This document shows positions 57,557 through 64,000 of a stretch of 64,000 bases of DNA, one piece after another. Every line of letters starts with the position of its first letter. Positions within the stretch are counted from its first letter, which is position 1. The DNA comes from Tetracladium setigerum (lineage: Eukaryota > Ascomycota > Leotiomycetes > Helotiales), in contig PZJY01000004.1 of NCBI GenBank assembly GCA_031472005.1, positions 186,001 through 250,000 of the forward strand, written 5' to 3'. Below the pieces are notes generated by a model that had not been told where the DNA came from, did no database searches, and saw nothing but the letters and a program-made list of their open reading frames with translations. Made by a program: the position numbers and the translations under genes.

Positions 57557-58982
57557 ATGACGACTCCTGTCCACTTCAAGCCAGAAATCCCACAACTCAC
57601 GCCGGAATGCCTCCAAACAAGCCTGAGAGACTCCCTCATAGAAGCACGCGTGCATCGCGATCGCGACCGATTCATTGCTTCTATTTGTCACCAAGATATC
57701 TGTTCCCTTGCAGCTTCATATCACATCGGTGATGTCTGCAACTTCTTCAAGCCGCCAATCCGTGGCAGCTACAATATTTGTTACTTTGTGCAATTTTGCT
57801 CTCTCTTTAACGGAGCTGGGGGTAGATGGGTTGAAGTCGCTACAATGCAGTAAGTGTCTCTCTCTTGCGATAATGAAGCGATACTGATAGCTTCTTAGGC
57901 TGATAGCTGAGAAGACGACAATTTCAATCCCTAAGATTCACGCCTACGCCCTTAGCGACGACACTAAGCCTCTATCCTCATGCCTTATACTCCAATACAT
58001 CGATGGACGAAAGCTTTCCCACGCCGACCTCAGAAAGCTCTCAGACGAGCAACGCACAAATTTGTACACCTCGCTCGCTGACGTTTATATTCAGCTTCGA
58101 CGACTTGAGTTTCCCTAGATCGGCTGTATGATCCAAGGGCTGGATGATTTCCAGGTCTGCAAGAGAACTGCCACTATCGACTTGAATACGCAAGAGCTAA
58201 AGGGCCTGGCGCCATGCGACATCCAGAGCCGGTATTGTGGCAGCGGTACCACTCTTACTTCGGCCAACGAATACATAACAATGCTACTTGAAGTTGCGGA
58301 CAATGCTTTTGCTAGGGATCGCACTCCTATCTCGCAGGAGGAAGGAGAGGATCGCCTCTACCATATGCACATATTCCGCCAGCATGCCCGTAGGTGGTCT
58401 AATAGCAACCTCGAGGACGGCCCCTTCGTCATTGTCCATGGGGATCTAGAGTTATTCAACTTACTCTTCGATGAGAATATGAACATTGCCTCCGTTCTTG
58501 ATTGGGAGTGGAGTCGAGTGGTTCCTTGCCAGTCCTTCCAGCCGCCCTTATGGCTCAGCAGTACCACAATCGAAAATCTGTCGTATGGCTACGAATACAA
58601 GGATTTTCTTGCACATTTCGATAAGTTCTTAGCCGTTCTACGTGTCCTCGAACAAGCAAAGTATGAGGACGAGACTTTGGCAAATGAGTGGGAGACAGGC
58701 AAACAGAAAAGCGGATTCATGGTTGCTAATGCTTTGGAAAACTGGACCGCGATAGATTGGTTTGCGAAGCGATGGATCAGCCCGAGGGTTGATGGTGGGA
58801 AGGAAGACCTCCAAACACGAATTAAGGAATCCATGCGAGCAGACCCTACTCGCCAAGCACTCATCGAGAGTAGGGTCATCGGAAAAACATCGAAGCACAA
58901 TCAACCAAACGAAACCTGTGACAAATTGCTGGATCATGGTGCTCCTTCGGAATTGAATCACAAGAGTTTCACACGACTTTGA
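57557..58982 (+). pseudogene. Aminoglycoside phosphotransferase-like gene, one nonsense codon
   Basis: Exons 57557-57849 and 57899-58982, joined by a 49 bp GTAAGT...TTAG intron, form one 458-codon frame with a single TAG at 58,116-58,118 (RRLEFP-stop-IGCMIQGLDDF). Kinase landmarks are IRGSYNICYFVQF, LIAEKTTISIPKIHAY, SCLILQYIDGRKL, the catalytic FVIVHGDLELFNLLFDE (HGD-x5-N, fully canonical) and SVLDWEWSRVVP. It is a different subfamily from the gene at 20,683. Only the stop spoils it, consistent with a recent C-to-T change in a CAG codon. Confidence 0.85.
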
Positions 58983-59339
58983 AACACACTCATTCTACGT
59001 TGTGCTTGGCGCCTTCCACTAACTATGGTGGGTCTCCCTCCTTGTTGCTGGCGTATCATTTATATTTCGGAGGCGGGGCCTCTTTAAGTTCTCGTTTGCA
59101 TTTTCGTCATATGCACAGGCAACTACCTAAGCTGAGTTGTCAAAATCCTTTCAAAGTTATAGCAGAACACAATTAATATAGTAATATAATTTTTAGTAAT
59201 TTAAGTCTACTAATAGCGAGATAGCGGAAAAATTGGGAGAGCAAGCGCTTTTAAACTTTGGGATCCCAATTTTTCTTGCCAGATAGCATAAGGAAGGATT
59301 GCAGATCTGCAAAAACTCTATACATTCTGTTGGTTAGCT
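58983..59339. other. Intergenic
   Basis: No gene. AT-rich from 59,165. It could contain the lost left end of the mariner relic. Confidence 0.4.
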
Positions 59340-59891
59340 TTCATTCTTGCTAACTTAGTTTGTTTATGTAGATGAATCTGGCTGCGATAAACGCCATTGG
59401 GGTCACTCTAATTCATATTGCTCAATTTCAACGCGAGAAACGATATGACCCCCATTGCGAGATGGAATTCTGCTTGTTCGTGTCTTTCTGGGGTCGATAG
59501 TAAATATTGTCTTAGAGGATTTTATCGAGCAATTACTTCCCTAAGTCATTGTGACAAATGGCCAGCGCTAAAGCCGGTTCTAGTAATGGAGAATTATTCC
59601 TATCATTATTATACCGAACGAATTGAGCAGATGTGTCACAATGCCGGGGCAAAGATTATATATCTAAGTTAACTTACTATACTCTCCGGATCTAAGTCCT
59701 ACTAAAGAGTATTTTGCTAAATCAAAAGCCTTTATCAAGCAGAACTGGCGGGTCTATAAGGACGATCTAAATGAACGCTTTGACGAAATTTTTGAATAGT
59801 GATTTAACATGGGAGAAATGGGCAGAATGCAAGGGTCATTTCATACACGCCGGATTGACAGTAACAAACTCAGAATACAGTGGATATTTTA
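59340..59891 (+). pseudogene. Tc1/mariner transposase relic
   Basis: Fragments in shifting frames: DESGCDKRHWGH (first catalytic Asp), then VLVMENYSYHYYTERIEQMC (the second Asp now Glu), NAGAKIIYLS, EYFAKSKAFIKQNWRVYKDD (the third acid region) and, after a further shift, GHFIHAGLTVT to the stop at 59,891. Several frameshifts and stops make it dead. It lies 16 bp from, and convergent with, the Clr5-like gene. Confidence 0.85.
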
Positions 59892-59907
59892 AAGCAATGT
59901 AAATGTA

Positions 59908-60723
59908 CTATCCTAAGTTACTCTGCTCTATCTGTTCTGGGCGCTTTCGATATTGCTTCCATTCGTCGATGTCATACACAATATGCTCGGCAGCCCCAAT
60001 TTTAACACCAAGATCAATCAATCTCTTTGGGTCTGGATCCCTATAGATCAGTCCAAGGTCTATACAATGATCCTTCATCACTTTACAAGCTTCCTGATAT
60101 GCTGCCTTCTGATCTGGTTCCTCAACTTGTGACCCCTGCCAAGCACAATACTCTTCGGCTATTTTATCTCGAGGGCCAGAGATATCGAGACGTTTAATTG
60201 CAGTAGAAGTTGAAGGCATATCTGTAGCTTTTACTCTAGTGGGCGAGGACGAGCCTACGATGTACGAATTTGATACATCCTTATAGACAGGCGCAAAGCC
60301 AACAGAAGGAGTTCGTTGGTAAAGTGTCGACAATAGTTGTGGGGTAGTGGGGTTGGGATATGAGCCAGAAATTGGACAATCGCCTCTTCTTACTGACTGA
60401 CTGTACGAAATCAGTTTATAAAGTTCTTCTCTGAAATTAGCTAGTGGAACAGAAGAAGCCTACCTTTGCTCTAGCTTCTCGTCTTCAGCCCATTTCGAAA
60501 GCATTGTTCTCAATTGTTTCGGACTAGCGGTGTTAGCTTTTGCATCTCTGCGGGCGCTACAAATATACCTTGGATTAAATCCTTTCTCTTTTTCTGATAT
60601 GACTTTGGTGATATTATCGATGTAACTCAATGGAATTGGGCCCTTTCTCAATGCCATAATGTGGCTTTTCCTCTTCTCCCATTCACGTTCTCGAATTGGT
60701 TTTGCCCGTGGATTTCTCTCCAT
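59908..60723 (-). CDS. Clr5-like DNA-binding domain protein
   Basis: Exons 60723-60464 and 60400-59908, joined through AG|T by a 63 bp GTAGGC...TACAG intron, give 250 intact residues. Residues 10-80 (REREWEKRKSHIMALRKG, then KEKGFNPRYI and PKQLRTMLSKWAEDE) resemble the Clr5 domain, a helix-turn-helix-like module of fungal regulators (W-x-x-x-K...I-x-x-L...GF...QL-x-x-x-L-x-KW), with an insert before the last helix. The C-terminus (VKIGAAEHIVYDIDEWKQYR) recurs as a fragment at 7,185-7,275. Domain assignment is by pattern, so moderate. Confidence 0.65.
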
Positions 60724-62974
60724 CCTGACTGTGATCTATTGAATACGACAAGGTAGGCAGCAGGGCGGAGTGTACTTAAGTTTCTGATTCGAGTCTTTAA
60801 TAATAGCAACATGAAAGTAAATTTTGATATCGGGTCACTTCTTTGCTACATTCTGCAAACACTTGCCTCGAAAGACCGGCGCTACATTGGCATCGCCTTA
60901 GAAAGGAAATGATTACTTTCGTGGGCAATAAGAGTCATTTTACAATGCATGCCTGCCATTAAAGATCAACACTCCACTATGTGACCTTTAGAAGTACATA
61001 ATGACGTAAATGATGGCTTTCGGAGGCAACGAGAGTGATTTCAGAGCATAAACCTGCCATCCAAGGTCAGCACTCTTTCGTCATTACAAAAAAATGATGA
61101 CTTTCGTGGGCATCCTTTCAGGGTGTAGGATTTAGAGAACGAGACCACTCCAAGTATGCGTTCTTGTCCGCGGAGTGGCGATCCTTTACGGCGTATAGAC
61201 ATTTTCTTAAGTTCCTTGTTGGTCCCATTTTTTCTACATTATATCGTAGCCAGTGGACTGATAAGTTAGTAATCATGCTGGCTTTCAAGGGCGGTAGGCC
61301 TTAGGCTACAATACGAGAGAAACAAACAACTAACCTGATTTTCTCTAGTGCTTACTTCAATGCCTTGGCGTCATGTATATTGAGACTTTCGCATAATTAT
61401 AATTCAGAGTATAAATTTGGTGGTAATTGATAGAAGAATGAAAAAGATATTAATTTTTTAAGTGGTGATGTGCAGCTACGGATGAGGTTTGGTGGGGTGG
61501 CCAGAAGGTGGGGGTGGCCAGAAGGGGGGGGTGGGGACTTACTGGCAAGCAATATGCAGTCAGTCCTTCGACAGCTCATCCACCATGGCGAGATACCATG
61601 CGTTCCTGCAATTGAAATTCACGTAGTCCTTCTGTACTCCGTTCGCAAACGTGATCTTGTGACACACTTTATAGACTTGTAATCTGCTCTTATTATACAA
61701 CAATCTCAGCGTCCGTACTCATACATAGAAAATCCGAGGATTCAGACATGGATTCAAATTATGCAGGGGAGGACAGGAGAGTGAATTGTCGGAATGGATT
61801 GTTTCTTGCGGACATTCGGAAACCTTGCGTATAATTTAGATACGTTATCAAATAAGTACTAGAAATTTACCTGACTCAAGCAGCATCACAAGTTAGACTT
61901 ATTTGCCGATGATCAGCCCAGCTTTGGACGAGTGGCGGGAAATGCCTTCTGGTCAACGAGGCTGGCCTTGTAATGCGGTAATTGATGAACCCAATTCTAA
62001 TGACCCCAGCAAGGTGCCTTGTCTGTCACAATAGCCTAGCGATCGTTTGGCAAGTTGAATCATTAGGATCTTTGATCCAACCTCGTAAGCCATTGCGCCC
62101 AGCACTGCCTTCCCGTTCATAGTTTCGTACGTGCCCAGCTCATCTCACAGTACCGGGCGACAGCTTAAGTGCCTCATTTACGGCTCATGAGGTAGGCGAA
62201 TTGGAGGAACAAGGCTCACATGTGACTATTTGTTAAGTCCAGTAATTAAAGCTGACACTCGACGTTGATATATTAATTTCTTGCTTAAACCAACGAAATA
62301 TATTCAAATTTAAAGATCGATCCCTTCAGAACTACGCACTACACTTCAGCAACATATAGTACCAAGAAAGGCAAAATGTTAGGTTGGATTATGGTCGTTC
62401 TCGCCCTAATTTTCATCTCGGATTCAAAGAAATCCAGATCTCCACGCAAAAGTTTTTCAACAAGAGAAAGTAAGCGGAAGTAAGAGTCAGTAAAGGTGAG
62501 ATTCAAAACACGCCCGGTGATGATGGACTTCAACCGCTAACATATTGTAGCTACGAGAATATTCTTCTGTCATACCTCGGAAGACAAGCAGATTGTCTGA
62601 GCCTCTTCAAGCTTCTGGAAACTAGGTCTCAGATTGTATTTGCTGAATCAAATTTTCTGTATATTTCAAGTGCTAGATTCCTCTTTCCGTCCGCCGTTCC
62701 ACTAATTGTGTGACCATCATGTCCGTTGCAACCGAAAACGTGTATCTAGTGATCTATGTGCTCATTATGTACCTCAGTGCTGTCCTCATCAGAGTCCATA
62801 ATCCACCAGCCTGCTTTGCTTCTATTAGCTCTGCCACTTTAGTTTGCCTGTAATTTTACTCTATGGCTGTTTCCAATGTCTCCTCACTGGCCGTCGATTT
62901 TCATTTTTTACTGGGAAAAGTATGGCGAGACTCTTTGTTCTACATGAGACCGTTCTATCCACAACCAGCCACAA
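60724..62974. other. Gene-poor stretch
   Basis: Short frames only. Near 60,880-61,120 similar sentences (GGCATCGCCTT, ATGATGACTTTCGTGGGCA) recur two or three times, suggesting small local repeats. The right end may hold the first exon of the MFS gene (ATG at 62,719). Confidence 0.4.
61494..61527 (+). repeat. 17-bp direct repeat, G-rich
   Basis: Two copies of GGGGTGGCCAGAAGG, followed by runs of G. Confidence 0.75.
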
Positions 62975-64000
62975 GTGGATTTCGTCCCAAATCCAGAATC
63001 CATTCCGGATGGAGGTTTACAGGCATGGATAGTGGTTTTGGGAGGGTTTTGCTGTATGTTTTGCAGCTTTGGCTGGATCAACTGTAAGTTGCAATCGACC
63101 GTCATCTTTGTGATAACTAACGTGGCTCAAAGGCATTGGCATATTCCACGATTACTATCAAAATACAGGCTCTCCATCTGAGATCGCATGGATATCTTTG
63201 ACTGAAATTTTTATGGTCTTTGCCTGTGGCCCTGTCTTTGGTGGTATTATTGATAGTCATGGTCCACGACCGGTACTAGTTTTTGGGTCTGCTATGCAAC
63301 TTTTCGGCCTCTTGATGATGTCCATAGCCAAGAAATACTACCAAGTACTGTTAGCACAAGGAATATGTAGTTCTATTAGTACCAGTGCTATCTATTATTC
63401 AGGTAACTTAAGGTTTTCTGACTCAGAGTAATTGTTCTAACGTTCAATTGGCGTTACCTGCGTTAGCTCCTGGTTTGAAAAGAATCGAGCCCTTGCACTT
63501 GGTGTCATGAGTAGTGGATCAAGTCTTGGTGGAATCATCTACCCAACCATGATAAGTGGTCCAATTACGCGTATTGGTTTTGGCTGGACTGTGCGGAGCA
63601 TAATATTTTTGATGTTCATCCTACTTATTGTTGCCATCTTCGCCTGGCCCCGTTTTTAGCTCCATTCAAAGAGCATACATTTGGACTTGTGTGCCTTGGG
63701 AGCTTTTTATTTTGTTCTGCCATGTTTTTACCATTCAACTTTATCGGCGTACAAGCTGAGGCCTACGGAATATCAGCCGTTCATGCCTGCTATCTTGTAG
63801 TTGTCCTGAACACCGCAAGGAATGCATGCCGAATCAAAGCATCTCAAATTTACGCTAACAGCTTATAGTCTTTTTGGCCGTATATTACAAGGGTATATAG
63901 CTGACTGCATCGGTCGTTTCAATGTTGTTATCATAGCTACAGCGGCTTCTGGTGTTCTAGTTTTGACGCTGTGGATATCATCAACGAATTCAGTTCATCT
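62975..64000 (+). pseudogene. MFS monocarboxylate-type transporter, decayed and cut by window end
   Basis: Segments of a fungal MCT-like major facilitator: PESIPDGGLQAWIVVLGGF before span 1, a normal 49 bp intron (63,084-63,132), IGIFHDYYQ, HGPRPVLVFGSAMQ, YYQVLLAQGICS, then SWFEKNRALALGVMSSGSSL, GFGWTVRSIIF, PFKEHTFGLVCLGSFLF and SLFGRILQGYIADCIGRF to the window end. The second intron seems to have lost its AG acceptor (frame resumes after TTG). A stop (TAG 63,657) is bypassed only by a frameshift, and the intron near 63,823 starts GAATGC where GTATGC is expected. It is a pseudogene with its 3' end outside the window. Confidence 0.8.

Overview
This window is nuclear DNA of a filamentous ascomycete (Pezizomycotina). 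The evidence is short 43-72 bp GT-AG introns with CTAAC-like branch sites, fungal families (PAQR, 2EXR, F-box, NCS1 permease, PCL cyclin, DUF7587, Clr5-like, DUF3435) and Tc1/mariner and Fot1/pogo elements. Leotiomycetes is my guess from the family mix, not something the sequence proves. It is an accessory, transposon-rich and gene-poor stretch in which many genes are broken by frameshifts, nonsense codons or insertions.

Layout. 0-9 kb: an intact PAQR receptor (-), a decayed unknown gene, a dispersed-repeat relic, a 2EXR gene (-), a mariner/Clr5 relic and an F-box gene (+). 9.5-13.2 kb: a complete 1.3 kb Tc1 element with TA duplication, an unknown gene (-) and a two-exon SAM methyltransferase (+). 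14.7-23.9 kb: a seven-exon NCS1 permease gene split by a 7,364 bp element with 44 bp terminal inverted repeats and a TA target duplication. The element carries a DUF7587 gene, a pogo/Fot transposase, an aminoglycoside-phosphotransferase-like gene and a Lys/Glu-rich ORF. Removing the element plus one TA restores the permease frame exactly.

24-36 kb: a 1.5 kb inverted-repeat unit, then a cluster of a truncated dynamin GTPase, a head-to-head dynamin fragment, a broken and an intact PD-(D/E)XK-like gene, a broken DUF7587 gene and an intact unknown gene with a possible uracil-DNA-glycosylase-like core. This cluster ends at 34,665 in a second right-hand TIR of the same family as the 7.4 kb element. 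That end sits inside a decayed DUF3435 (tyrosine recombinase, Starship-captain family) gene. No matching left end was found.

36-50 kb: a small membrane ORF, a 180 bp MITE, a PCL-type cyclin with a decayed 3' end, a small secreted cysteine protein and a GHKL-ATPase/coiled-coil gene with one in-frame TAA. 50-64 kb: a long relic-rich gene desert, an APH-like gene with one TAG, a mariner relic convergent with an intact Clr5-like gene, and a decayed monocarboxylate-type MFS transporter running off the right edge.

How it fits together: most intact genes are either ordinary housekeeping-like fungal genes or cargo of, or neighbours to, DNA transposons. The most interesting object is the cargo-bearing TIR element family (16,121-23,484 and the end at 34,665).
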